Below are positions 34,700 through 47,039 of a stretch of DNA of 64,000 bases, piece by piece. The position numbers and the translations under genes were made by a program. The stretch's first letter is position 1. Every line of letters begins with the position of its first letter. This stretch comes from Cordia subcordata (Eukaryota > Streptophyta > Magnoliopsida > Boraginales > Cordiaceae). The stretch lies in contig JAPTOF010000017.1 of the NCBI GenBank assembly GCA_028554755.1, positions 6,572,001 through 6,636,000 on the forward strand. The letters run 5' to 3'. Under the pieces are notes generated by a model that did no database searches, had not been told where the DNA came from, and was given only the letters and a program-made list of their open reading frames with translations.

Positions 34700-36747
34700 T
34701 CAATCACGGTGACTGAGGGTGTTTGTCATTCAAAAAAGTAGTAATGATGTGAAGCGCGATTGATAAGTTTCACGGTTGGAAGCCAACTTGCACAGAATAT
34801 TTGATTTTAGATGTGAACTCCGAATTTCTAATGGGGAACTATAATTTTACACCTGTCTGAATCTTTTATCTTTTCCTTTTCTTACCAAATAATGTATTGT
34901 TCCTTTTTTTTTCACATCTCTATTATTTGATCCCTTTATAGCCTGTATGATTTAGAAAAGAATATGCATTCAAGACAAAATAAAATTTTGCAATTAAAAG
35001 CATAATGCTTATAGAATATTTATTCTTTTTTTAATGTTTGATTATAGTCATAATAAAAGCCAAAATAGAATATCTATTTTATTTATGTGCTTCATAAAAC
35101 CATTTGCACAAATTGGAATAGAATAAAAATCAATTTAATTGATAAAAATATCTTTATTCTTTGATTTGATATAAATTAAAATTAATGCATGATAATTAAT
35201 TTTTCTTTGTGCAACTTTAAGAAAGAGTATATTTAGTATCGTATCATAAATTTATAAATATTATGAAACATAAAAGGAGTTGTCTAGAAACAACAGTAAC
35301 ATATTACTAAATAATTCAAAAAGAGAAGAAGTCAAATATTAAAAAAGAAACTTAATCAATAGTTTTTACAATATTAGCATAATGACAAATAATCTTGCCA
35401 GTCCTTTAATTTAGCAATAATACATAGCACTATTTATTTTATCATTTTTAATTTAAATGCCATTTTTTCATTTGTTTACTATTAATCATAATCGAGAGGA
35501 AAAAATTAATTAGCGTATAAGAAGACACGTCTTGTAGCTAGGAAAGCATAAAAGACAATGAGAAACATGTATTTTATATTTTTAAATTTTTTATTTTCTA
35601 TTTTTTTCAGTTTTTATTTTTCATTTTTAGTTTTTAAATTTTGTAATTCTGATGGAATGGGCTTCTCCACTTTAATTGTTATACCAAACTAAAAATGATA
35701 ACTGAAAATAGGAATGGTCACTCCTTTCTAAGTCATTCCAAGATATCGAATGGCCCCTTAGCTAGGTGGGAATTGGTTCTTATTTTTGAATTTTCAGATT
35801 TTGGAAGCAAAATATACTATTCCATTAAGTATTAAAAATTATAAACTCAATCAAGATTTTGATATACAAGTTTGCGGTTTTTCATCTTTGAATTTTTTAT
35901 TTAATGTTTTTTTAAAATTTTTTTTTGCTATTTATTAAATCTTATTATACTAATTCAGATTAAGTTCGAAAATAGATGTGGAAAATTGAAGAAAAAATGA
36001 CTATAAAATAAAATTGGTATTATGTTAAAGTACTTATGCAAAATAAGAAATAAAAGTTAAAAATTGTGGTTTTTGGTCAGGTTCAGGTGAAAATTTTGCA
36101 TCAAAACTCAAACCCAATCGATCGAGTAAAATCCCCCAAAGAAAAATCCAAATTCACACCACTACTTTCACCCAACTGCTCTACTTCACCTATTTGCCTT
36201 TTATTTCTTTAATTAATTTCATCTCTAATTCGCCAAAATAATAAAGAGATAAAACTAATACCTTTTTAAACTTCAAATTCCTATGCGTGTAAACACAGGT
36301 ACAAATTATCAAATTCCTTCAAGATTATTGAAAATTTTCAATAAAAATTTGTTATATATAGTGAATATTTTATCATAATAATATAAAGGCCACTAAGAAT
36401 TACGAATTGTTCAAGTACTTAAGGCTATCTCTTCGAGATGTAAGGTGTGGGTTCAACACATTGAATTTTTGGTAATAGATCCAAAGTATTTGTGTTCAAA
36501 GACAATCCCAAAAATCTAAACATTTATCTATCCAGTCATAAGGTAGATCAGCAATTACTCCTTTAATACAAAGGTAGATCAACAATTACTCCTTTAATAC
36601 AAAAATAATTATGCGTCATTCACATACCACTGACAACCTCGAATAGATCATGTATCACTTCCCTTTCTTGGAAAAATACAGATGTTCCGACAAAAAAAAA
36701 AAATACAGATGGGGGTTTGTGGGTCAGTATGCCATAAAAGGTACCTA
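34700..36747. other. AT-rich intergenic DNA left of the MULE
   Basis: The start (34715-34830) resembles 63195-63235 plus 63571-63600 (GTAGTAATGATGTGAARCG and TTTGATTTTAGATGTGAAC), so it belongs to a dispersed repeat. A 34-bp tandem duplication (GGTAGATCARCAATTACTCC...) lies at about 36541-36604. Otherwise A/T tracts with no gene. Confidence 0.6.
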
Positions 36748-36837
36748 TAACCATATAGGTTATTTTTATTTTTAATCTTATTTTTTAATTTACTTCAAAA
36801 AATAATCCAGTTTTAAGCAGAATTGCAGATATAGACT

Positions 36838-37400
36838 TTTCGAAGTTTAGAAGGTTGAAGTCGAATGATGAAAACTCGATATCGAACTTTGGAAGTTTGA
36901 AAATATTTGATACAAGCTTTCAAATGATTGAAGTTCGACATCGAACTTCAAAAGTTCGAAAATTTGAACAGTAAAAATTTCGAACTTTTGAAGTTCGAAA
37001 CTAGGGTGCTTAACTTCGATTAGGGTTTGCAAGATTCCTTCTGCGACGATGTGACGGAGGGCAGAGAATAATATCAGAAGGCAGACAATAATAGAGAAAA
37101 ATATTGTGTTTCGAACTTTAGAAGTTCGAGTTTGTAAGATTCCGACGTGATGAAGGGCAAAGCAGAGAATAATATTTTTGGCAGGGATCTCCTTTTTCGA
37201 ACTTTAGAAGTTCAAATTTTTAAAATTTTTGAACTTTAAAAGTTCGATTTTTTTCAACTTTCAAACTTTAGAAGTTCGAGTTTAATGTTTCGAGTTTTTA
37301 AAATTCGAGTTAGGTTACAATTCGAACTTCAGAAGTTCGAGATGGATATTTCGAACTTTTAACATTCGAATTAGGGTTCCGCTTTATTTCACCCAGGCCA
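36838..37400. repeat. Left subterminal palindrome array of the MULE
   Basis: About ten variants of the palindrome TTCGAACTTYWGAAGTTCGA occur, for example near 36892, 36930, 36985, 37112, 37198, 37263 and 37322, spaced from about 30 to over 100 bp. They could bind transposase as a dimer or regulate mudrA. This role is inference. Confidence 0.85.
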
Positions 37401-37672
37401 ACGATTTGACGGCGTGGCAGGGAATCTGACATTTGAAATTCAAAATCCGATTTTCTAAGTTCGAATTTGTTACTATATAATGCACACCCCACTTCTCCCT
37501 TCATCATCTCGTTCCAAAATCACTAACCCTGCAAACGTTCACACGATAAGTCACGTTATGTAGTATTTTCAAAATTTGGATTTGCTGCTATATCACTAAC
37601 TATTCTACTTCCCTCCCTTCTGCAACTCATTCACATCTAAGTCACGTTATACATTTTCTTTCACCCAAAAAG

Positions 37673-40300
37673 ATGAATGCAAATGTTGATGCAGTTACCG
37701 TATATTTATATTATGGTGGCAACAAAATTGAAACAGATCATGGGCTCGACTATGTAGGTCCAAGCTTACCACGTAAAATAAAAATTCTTCCCGGAACGAC
37801 ATACAATCAATTTGTATCTCGTATATTCACGAAGCTCCAATTGCGGCCTACTATCGATAGAGTTGAGTTGTGTTATCGTGATCCCAAATGGGACACAAAC
37901 CTACAACAAATATATTATTTCCCGAGTGGCATTAAGGATGATGAAGATGTACAGGACATGTACGAAACAGCTTGCATAGATATGAATAGACGATGTGCAC
38001 ACGTTGTCATAGACGTGCAAAATGATGTCGTGTACAATCCACAGCCTTCAAATGAAGAAGCAACATTACAAGAAGTCGTTGGTGATTTGCTAGATTTGAA
38101 CGTCGAACCACCTTATTATGTCAACGCGGAAGTCAACATTCCAACCACAACGGCAGAGTTTGTCATATTTTCCCTTTCTTCACCGCCTTGCCCCACATTT
38201 GAAGTTGGAGGACCTTCTCAAGCTAGTGACATTCCGGAGATGTTCGAGGTGGGATTAGATTCTATTTTATTTGAACCGAAAGAAGTAGATGAGAACGTCC
38301 AGTTAAACGAGGAGGAAGATGTTGTGTCAGTAGAAAGTTTAAACTACCAAAACAAAGAGGTTGATGTGGGGCCAAGCAATGGCGATGAGCCGGAGCCGGA
38401 GCTAGAGAAGGAAGAACCAGTAGCTTTCCACACAGCTAGGACAGAGTATTACGTCACTTCAAATGAGCCTCCAATGGAGAGACCAATGTGGGACGAGAGA
38501 CGGATGGAGTTGGCCAAACGCATGGTGTTCCCTAAAAAGGTTGATCTTATACGGGTTGTCCAACAAAACGTGATCAAACATCAACGAGAATACAGGGTGG
38601 TAAAGTCAAATAAGTTCTAGTGGGACATACGTTGCTACGAATCAAACAATCCTAGGACACCATGCAAGTGGAAAGTTCATGCAGTAAAAAAATCCACACA
38701 CAAGATGTTCGAGATCACAAGGTACCAAAGCATGCATATTTGCATGGGAGATAAATGCGGGCCAAACCATAGAAATCTAACATCTGGTTTGGTCAGTTAC
38801 ATGATGAAGCATTTTGTTGCAGAGAAGCCTGATTTCGAGGTACGTCTTGTCCAAGCCTATATAAAGAAGACTTTAAATGTTGATATAACATACGGGAAAG
38901 CTTGGCATGGTAGGAATAAGGCAATCCAACTAGTTTTTGGTGGCTGGGACATGTTATACAAGATGCTGCCATGCTTTTTTGGCGTTGTAATTGCGAAGAA
39001 TTCGGGAACCGTTGTCCACTACAAGTTCGCCCAGGGTTCAACTGAAACAGAAAAAATTTTCCACTATGTTTTTTAGGCTTTTGGTCCGTGCATAATGGCA
39101 TGGAGGCACTATCGACCTGTACTCTCGTTGGACGGAACACATTTGCGTGGGAAGTACAAGGGCCACCTGCTCGTCACCTTAGCGACAGATGCCAACGACC
39201 ATATATTACCGTTGGCATTTGCCGTAGTCGATGGCAAGAGTACAAATAGTTGGAGGTGGTTCCTGGAGAAGGTACGTCATTGTTTTTTTAACGACATGTC
39301 AACAGTGTGCATTCTGTCTTATCGGCACGCAAGAATCGCGGCAGCTATCAATACAATAACATCCGATGGCCGACTTCAAGTGAAGCATCGCATTTGCTTG
39401 AGACATCTAAAAAGCAATGTGATGAAAAGATGGCACAACTAATTCGCAAAAGACATGTGTTGGATAGCTGGAAAAGAAAGTCAGAAACGAAAGCACATCG
39501 CCGCCATGGACATTATTCGTAATATCGACCCACGGCCCACTGGCGTTGATACACGGGTGCACCAGATGTTAGCCAACCTCGGTCCAGATTCATGGACCTT
39601 GAGCGACGATGGGGGTTATAGATGGGGAGTGCTGACGACAAATAATGTTGAATGCTTTAATGGTGTGATTGTCGGAGCTAGGGGATTGCCCATTATAACA
39701 CTAGTAAATAACACTTTTTTAAAGCTAAAGGGATATTTTCACGATAGGTTGGCAAACGCGATGCACATGTATAGAGATGGTCGTATTCTCACGGTTCGAG
39801 CGAGAGAAAAATATGAAAAGTGGGAGACGTCTTCACACCAGATACGATTGCATGCATTCAGACTAGATGAGTGGTACCAGGTCGGTCGAATGCCAGAACG
39901 ATGGGACGATGTTCCCAACGAACAAGAGATAGATTGGGTGGGACGAACACGTACATGTGGCAAGTGGACAGCCTATCATATACCATTCTCTCATGCCCAA
40001 TATATTGCCCATTATAGGGGTGGAAACCCTTCAACCATGGTTGATCTGCATTATACGGTGAAGTCATTCAAGGCAACATATAATATGACATTTCAACCCC
40101 TTGGACATGAATTTTACTGGCCTCCAGGACCTAGTTGGACGTTACTCCTGAATGCTTTACGAGTGCACGACAGAAGACGTGGGCGGGAAAGAGCCCAGCG
40201 CATACCAAACGAGATGGACCACTTTGACCAAGTAGGCAGAAGAAAGTGTGGTTATTGCCGTAACCCAGGGCATATTGCTCCAAATTGCCCCCTAAGATGA
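37673..40300 (+). pseudogene. mudrA-type MULE transposase, three in-frame stops
   Basis: One frame is kept from ATG 37673 to the stop at 40300 (about 875 codons), interrupted only by TAG 38618-38620, TAG 39074-39076 and TAA 39440-39442. The N-terminal PB1-like domain and acidic linker are followed by the MuDR DNA-binding region (CKWKVHAVKKSTHKMFEI... HICMGDKC). The MULE catalytic domain has DGTHLRGKYKG (Asp at 39131-39133) and the Glu of NNVECFNG (39650-39652). The second catalytic Asp (normally S-D-R-H) is Tyr, SYRHA at 39320-39322. The SWIM zinc finger is damaged: R-x-C for C-x-C (39950-39958) and F-x-H for C-x-H. A CX2CX4HX4C knuckle (CGYCRNPGHIAPNC) ends the protein intact. The TAG at 39074 replaces a Trp conserved in the family (VF-W-AFGPC). 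All three stops can be explained by single C-to-T or G-to-A changes. No frameshift is seen. Confidence 0.93.
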
Positions 40301-40544
40301 GATACGTAGCTTCGAATAGTGATCATGAAGTTGTAGAATGTGAAGCTAATTGGTCTTTTCCACTATGTTGTATAATGTTTTCAATAAAAGATATTGTCGA
40401 ATCTTTCCATCTCAAAATATTGTCAACATCAACACAATTTATACGAGACATGATAATAAGTACGAATAAACAATGTAAAAGCAAGTTCAATTACATAGAA
40501 TTACTAAAATAAGTTTGAAAGAATAAAAGTTTAGTTCAACTACA

Positions 40545-42800
40545 TCAATACTGAGAAGGTGTGTAATAATCGGGCCTCCGACCCCTGCTGGTTCAGTCAG
40601 GTAAAACGCATGGCGCTGGATGCGGTGACTGTGTGCGTCTACGAGTACGATGCAGTAGATGGTCCTCCTTGAGCACCAGCTCAGTAGTCTGATCATCTAT
40701 CAAATAATCACTGGTAGATAACGGCCCCTGCGGCGGCGTGCTCGAAATGCTGGGATCCTGATATGACGGACCGCCAACTCAAATTGGCTAAACCTGCCAT
40801 GCTGTGGCAGCATGTACGAAGTGATGGGATCCTGATGTGACGGACTGCCATACTCGAACTGGCTAAACCTACCAGGTTGCGACTGCGTGTACGAAGTGTT
40901 GGGATCCTGAGGAGGATGCTGATAACAACCCCGTTGTCCCGACCGATGTGACAACTGTTGAGGCGGTTGCGGACGTGGGACGTCATACATGGCTGTCGTG
41001 TCGTCCAACAGGTGCTCGTGCTGGGTCTGCTGAAGTATGGCCTGGCCTCTAATGTGCAGGATCTGTGGATAACTCACCATAAAATTAAGAGTAGCAGCAT
41101 CTACTCGCAAGTCTCCCGCCTCGTACTGCCGTATATTACTCCCACTGTGGTTAACTATATGCTGAGTGTATACCGCCTAAAGAAAAAGTTACGGGCATTG
41201 TCAATAGATATTGCATTAATGCTTACTAAATTCGAATTTATTGGAAAACATTTATATCTCACTAACCAGACTGTTCTCATCGTGGGCCGACGCAACGTAG
41301 CCGTCGTCTATATGACTAGTCCGAACGTGTCCAGCATGTAGCATGGTTATCCCTCGATACCATCTCATATACGCCCTTAAAGCCCCAGGATCGGGAAAGT
41401 CCTCTAACTCTGTTGTCACAATAGTGTTTTCCCAATTGACCCATATGTTGACCGCCGTATTATATTGTTCGGCTGTAATCTTCTCTTTCCCGTCCCGGTG
41501 CTTCTGCCAAGCTGGTGGATTACCGGGGATGGTTTGCTGCATGCTGAACTGCCAAAGTACCCGATCAAGACGATGCCACTTAACCCGCCTACCAACAATG
41601 AGGGGTACGCATGCTCGCCACGCGTCCACGTTTTGTAGACAATACTGTGGCAAACCCCCCATTGTGTGCTCGAATGACTGCTAAATAAACTGTGAACACG
41701 ACAATAACGGCATATTATTTTATAAAACAAACAATGTAAATTAACAAGGGAGAGTAAGAATATGAGATGTAAATTTTTTTCAAACCTCGTCGGGCTACAA
41801 ACGGTTAATCATGTCCCGCGCCTCGTTCAAACCTGCCCCGCCCGCAACCCACCTTAGATCCTTCCTCGCAAAGAACATGTAGTCGTGTGGTGGGCCCGAC
41901 AACGGGAAATTAGGGTGACCAGCTTGCCCATCCCTCTGATGGTGCCTATCCGTCTGCTCACACAGTGTTGGCCTAAAAGCCGTGAGTCTGTCCCAGGCAA
42001 AAAACTGCATTGCACGAGACAATTATATTATAAGCAATAATACGTCTTCAAATGTCATTAACAACAATGAGATGATTAAGTGTGATACCTGAATGAGCAT
42101 GACGGCCCCGCACATGCTTCTACAATCACGGCATCAAGCCTTACAAAGCCATCTATACAGATGCGCTAGGCATGCTGCCCCCTAATTATATTCACTGATA
42201 TGATTAAAGTCAATCAAAAAATCTACCCAATATAAGGATAATTTATTTCCTGTCGTATCAGTGAACATATGGGTGCCAAATTACAAAAAAATCCACAAAC
42301 ATGCCTGCCATTCCACTTTTTCCACCTCAGGATTCTTCGGAGTGCCTTGGGCTACATACAATTCCCTCAGATGGGGTATGTTAATCAAATTTTCACTAAT
42401 TTTGTCTAAAGATACATATACCCCCATATACTGATGAATACGTGTCCAGCACTCTTCCGGAGTTCGACTAGTATCGTCGAGCACCAGGACAACCTGACCA
42501 ACAATCGGCAATCCCCAATATACAACGACATCCTGGAATGTGATCGTGGCCTCGCCTACAAGCAAATGAAATGTATGCATCTCTAGCTGCGACCTCTCAA
42601 TCAAGGCAGTAATAAGAGGATTGTCAATCTGATGGAAACGCGCCGCATAACATCCAAAAAATTCAGCTCTCAACAAAGCCGCCTGCACAGCAGGATGCTC
42701 CGTCCATAGGAATAACTCTCTATCACTCCTATAAATCTTGTGCTCTTTAAACTGATGGGGTGACGATAAATAATTCACCCGTTGTTCATGGTAATAGCAT
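40545..42800 (-). pseudogene. Plant mobile domain (PMD, MAIN-like) gene carried by the MULE
   Basis: Four exons can be proposed on the minus strand: about 42800-42301, 42004-41786, 41677-41267 and 41176-40545, with GT-AG borders. Exon 1 has GSVLCYYHEQRVNYL, FFGCYAARFHQIDNPLITAL and HTFHLLVGEATITFQDVVVY, followed by WGLPIVG. Exon 2 has FFAWDRLTAFRP, exon 3 has WRACVPLIVGRRVKWHRLDR and VLWQFSMQQTIPG; this is the order seen in PMD/MAIN-like proteins. Exon 4 encodes a Gln/Pro/Ser-rich tail with a repeated SQDPxTSYxxxQxGRFSQFE-like unit. Damage: the nearest ATG (42813) is out of frame, a TAG lies at 41795-41797 (CAG expected), and the second tail repeat is shifted by about 1 bp near 40785. PMD proteins of the host act in TE silencing and development; what transposon-borne copies do is not known. 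Confidence 0.82.
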
Positions 42801-42829
42801 AACACTGAGCCATAGATCCTACGAGTATT

Positions 42830-44060
42830 AAGTAAATTAAAAAAATGTAAAAGTACTAATTATTACTAATTAGTTTAGAACTACAACTTTAATATTTAAC
42901 TAATTTTGCTAACAGTGTAAAATTCCTATTATTTTAATTTTTCTACATTCATACTAATTAAATAACTAGTACCTACATTTTCTAATATTTATAAATTCAC
43001 ACTAATTATATGCACAATGATTAATACATCCCATCATCATAAAATGATTAATATTCCAAAAATAAAGCAAAATATAATTAACATATAAAATAAACCAACA
43101 TGATTAATATTCCACTAAAATAAACATTAGTCTAATTTTGAAATTTAACGTATTAAGCAACATATAATTGACATATAAAATAAACCAACATGATCAATAT
43201 TCCACTAAAATAAACACCAGATCTAATTTTCAAATTAAAGTTGCACAACAAATAAAATTAATAATGCTTAACTTTATCCAAACGTCAAAAAAATTATTAC
43301 TAATTAGTTTAGAACTACAACTTTAATATTTAACTAATATATCACTTCATCTTAAAATGACTAATAATGAACATAATTAATCCCAAAACTCCACTAAAAC
43401 CCTAACTTCAGTTACTGACTATATGTCCTATAACTTTAATTTTCTCATTTCTTAAATTTTATATTATTTAAAATTTATAAAAATTCATATTAAATAGTTT
43501 AGAACTACAACTTTAATACTTAATTAATACATAACTTCATCTTAAATTGACTAATAATTAACGTAATTAGTCCTAAAACTCCACTAAAATCCTAAAACGC
43601 CACTAAAACAGTAAAACTCCATATGATTAATTGAATAATTAATCCTACAACGCCACTAAAACTCTACCATCAGTTACTAATTATATGCCTACAAGTTTAA
43701 TTTTGCTAATTTTGTAAAATTCATATTATTTTAATTTCTCTACTTTCATACTAATTAAATAACTAGTACCTACATTTTCTAATATTTATAAATTCACACT
43801 AATTATATGCACAATGATTAATACATCCCATCATCATAAAATGATTAATATTCTAAAAATAAATCAACAAATAATTAACATATAAAATAAACCAACATGA
43901 TTAATATTCCACTAAAATAAACAATAATCTAATTTTCAAATTTAACGTATTAAGCAACATATAATTAACATATAATTTCAAATTTTAACATATTAAGCAA
44001 CATATAAATTAAACAAACAAACACATTAAAACATATAAATTCGTTACAAAAAAAAAAAAA
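42830..44060. repeat. AT-rich tandemly duplicated spacer within the MULE
   Basis: TACCTACATTTTCTAATATT with about 200 bp around it occurs at about 42970 and again at about 43768. TTTAGAACTACAACTTTAAT recurs at about 42874, 43307 and 43499. No coding signal. It separates the PMD gene from the right terminal region and could hold its promoter. Confidence 0.8.
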
Positions 44061-44214
44061 AACTTACAAGATTTAGGCAAAATCCTAGGATGTGGAAATT
44101 TGTATTAGATTTTTGGATTGGGTGAGAGAAAAATTAGAGAGGGATCAAAGAGAGTTGGAGAGAGCAAAGAGGTGAGGTTTCGAATGGGAGAGGAGGGATT
44201 CGGTCGAGGGTATA

Positions 44215-44690
44215 AATAGTAGAGATGTCGAATTTCTGAAGTTCAACATCGAGGAACAAAAGCTCGAACTCGAACTTCAGAAGTTCGACATATAAGATTT
44301 CGAACGTCTGAAGTTCGACATCGAGATGTGGCAGTTAGCTTTCGAACTTCTGAAGTTCGATTTTACCAATTTCAAATTTCAGAAATTCAACATCGAGCTT
44401 TGAGATTTGGCTTTAATGTCCTGTCTGTTACGTGCAGCGATAGTTACTCCGAGACGCGCACATTCGAACTTTCAAATTTCGAAAACGGCCAGCTTCCTTA
44501 ACGGATTCCGAGATACTCACAGTCGAACTTCAGAAGTTCGTTTTCGAGCTTCTGAATTTCGAATAGTTTACTTGCACTTCTCAAGTTTGAAATTGTATGT
44601 TAAAAGTTCGAATTTTGTGAAAATGAATGTCCTCCACATACTCGAACTTTGCTACTTCGAGTTTGAACTTCATAAGTTCGAAAAGTCTAA
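44215..44690. repeat. Right subterminal palindrome array of the MULE
   Basis: Palindromes such as TCGAACTTCAGAAGTTCGA (near 44270), GAACGTCTGAAGTTCGACAT (44302), TCGAACTTCTGAAGTTCGA (44342) and CGAACTTCAGAAGTTCG (44523) repeat every 30-80 bp, mirroring the left array. Several units are followed by ACATCGAG. Confidence 0.87.
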
Positions 44691-44774
44691 TTTTGCAACT
44701 ACTCTAAAAAATGGGTTATTTTTGGAAACAAATTAAAAAATAGGGTTAAAAATAAAAATTTTCCTAACCATATA

Positions 44775-44905
44775 TGCGCCGCTGGACGTTGATGGGTGAC
44801 AAGGTGGCAGGAATTTAGTTCTTTTCTTCATAAGAACTATATATATAGAAACTCATTGTTTAGACTATTATTCTTTTCTTTGTTGGTATAAACCAAACGA
44901 TTGTG

Positions 44906-44947
<42 letters not shown>

Positions 44948-45327
44948 GTGTTAAAATAAAAAATATTGAACGAGTAATGCTATTTTTTATTGCTAACCAA
45001 AAAACAAAGAAGAAAAATTCAATTTATGTTAATATTGTATAAACATAATTTTCATGCGATTTGTACCAAATCAAAGAACAAGTGTATTTGTTTCGTTAAT
45101 TGAATCAATTTTTGTTCTATTATAACTTGTTAAAATAATTTTACTAAAGATATTAAATAAGATAGTCATTCAATTCAAATCTTTTTTATGGTTTTAACCA
45201 AATACAAGAAAAATAATAAATATTCCATAGTCATTATGCCTTGAAGACCATTCATTTCCAAAGTATTTCATCATGCCAAATAGACAAGGGGGAAACCAAG
45301 GGGATCAGCAAGAGCCTGAAGCTCCCA

Positions 45328-45383
<56 letters not shown>

Positions 45384-46867
45384 GCTGTTTTAAAATTTAT
45401 TTACCCGTCCTCTTTATTTTTTTCTTCTCTGGTTTTCCTTTGTCTAAAGTTCTTATTTCCTTTTCAGTGACCAAAATTTTAATAAATAAGTACTTTCAGC
45501 ATATAAATTTTAGTAATGCTTCATTTATTTACTTTGTGATGAAGTACTAGATGTTCTTTCTTAAAAGATAAATTTAAGAACGTTCATAAACTATAAGGAA
45601 TATTTTCATAAATAATTTATTTATCTATGAAGTTTTTTCATATATAATTTATCTTTGGCTGGAAAATTTCATTAATGAGAACTTATTTTAATCGACTGAA
45701 TCAGTAAATTTTTCTTGATATAATCTTACAATTTTTTGCTGAATAGTGTTCTTACACTTGCTTACATTCAAAATATCAATATCTCTAATGTTTGTAATTA
45801 TGATAATTGTTATATATGTGTTATTTTCTCTCTAACATTGAAAGAGATAAAGACTTTTGATTTTACTCAATATTATTTCAACAATAATTTTTCACTTAAA
45901 TACATAAATAATTTAACATCTAAAGTAAATTCTTAGTCCCACCTCTGGTGCTACTATGATTCATGGAAGAAGTAACAATTTATTTAACATAGCTAACCTC
46001 ACACAATTTCATGTCATTCTGTTCTTTTATATTAATCAGATTGAGAATACGATATTATTTGCTGGGCATCCAGAATTTGGGCCATCAGCAATGATATCCT
46101 TTAGATGATATTATTTAAAAAAGCTAAAGTCAATATTTGAAAAATTCCCTCTTTCTCAGTTTTAAATCTAACCACTGCAAAGATCTTGTTTTTAAAGTAT
46201 AGGATAAAATACATTTTATTTTTTATATTTTGTTAAAATTTTATTAAATTTTAATAGTTCTAAAATTTGTTCATACCTTCCGTGGTTTCAAATTATTATA
46301 TATTGGCTCTTGCCATTAGTTTTTTCATTAGAGTTAATGAAAAGTATAAAAGGTGCGTTTGCAATGTATCTTGACTTGTCAATAACCAAAAAAAAAAAAA
46401 TTCAATTAATTTGTTACAAATTTTCCACTTTGATTTTAAAATAGTGTAGATTTTGTAATATAACCAAATTTTCTCTACTAGTTTAAGTTTTTAGATGAGA
46501 TAGTAACTCTAATATAATATTAGAGCCCAAGTTATGAGTTCAAAACTATATATCAAATCCTCTATACAAAATTAAGCTTTTAGAAGAATTTAATAAGACT
46601 TTTTATTAAAGCAAAAAGATATTAAGGACCAATATATCACAACTCTAGCCCACACATATAAAGTCCTAAAGTCCAATTGTTAGAGACGAGGCAAGTAAAA
46701 ATGGATACGGCATAGCCCATTACACCAGAACAAAGTCTAAGCTAAGTACAACATAAGCACAAACGTCAAACCAAACAAACAACAAAGTGCAAGGGGCATC
46801 ATCCCGCGAAACCACATCATCCGCTTGATCCAAGGAGATAAGTCCATCAAATTTGTCGAAGCTATAA
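44775..46867. other. Intergenic DNA right of the MULE
   Basis: It contains (TG)n(TA)n at about 44896-44942 and (CT)n(AT)n at about 45331-45382. The short frame at 45273-45470 (MPNRQGGNQGDQQEPEAPKL...) runs into the CT repeat and is not a convincing gene. The rest is AT-rich DNA. Confidence 0.55.
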
Positions 46868-47039
46868 GAGACTGTTTAGCTCTGCTTATTTTGAAATTTA
46901 TAAAAACTCCAACAGTAAAAAATCACTCTTACTGTTATAGAATATGTGGATATTCAAGATCCATTAATTAGTGATCCAAATCTAAGCCCGAAAAGATAAA
47001 AGCCTACAATGTTGAAAAGGAAACTTTCTTAGAGACCAA

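Larger units (their letters stand above)
36758..44764 (+). mobile_element. Complete Mutator-like element (MULE), 8007 bp, with mudrA and PMD genes
   Basis: The 10-bp direct repeat TAACCATATA flanks it exactly (36748-36757 and 44765-44774). The termini are inverted: left GGTTATTTTTATTTTTAATC, right (reverse complement) GGAAAATTTTTATTTTTAAC. Similarity continues at least to GACTTTTCGAA about 85-90 bp in. A mudrA-type transposase (37673-40300, plus) and a PMD gene (40545-42800, minus) converge in the middle. The subterminal 500-600 bp on each side are full of TCGAACTTCWGAAGTTCGA-like palindromes. Target-site length and transposase type make the MULE assignment secure. The element can no longer encode its own active transposase. 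Confidence 0.95.

Noticed and set aside
45273..45470. Frame starting MPNRQGGNQGDQQEPEAPKL
   Set aside because: Looks peptide-like for 20 residues but then runs into a CT/TA microsatellite; no splice or domain support.
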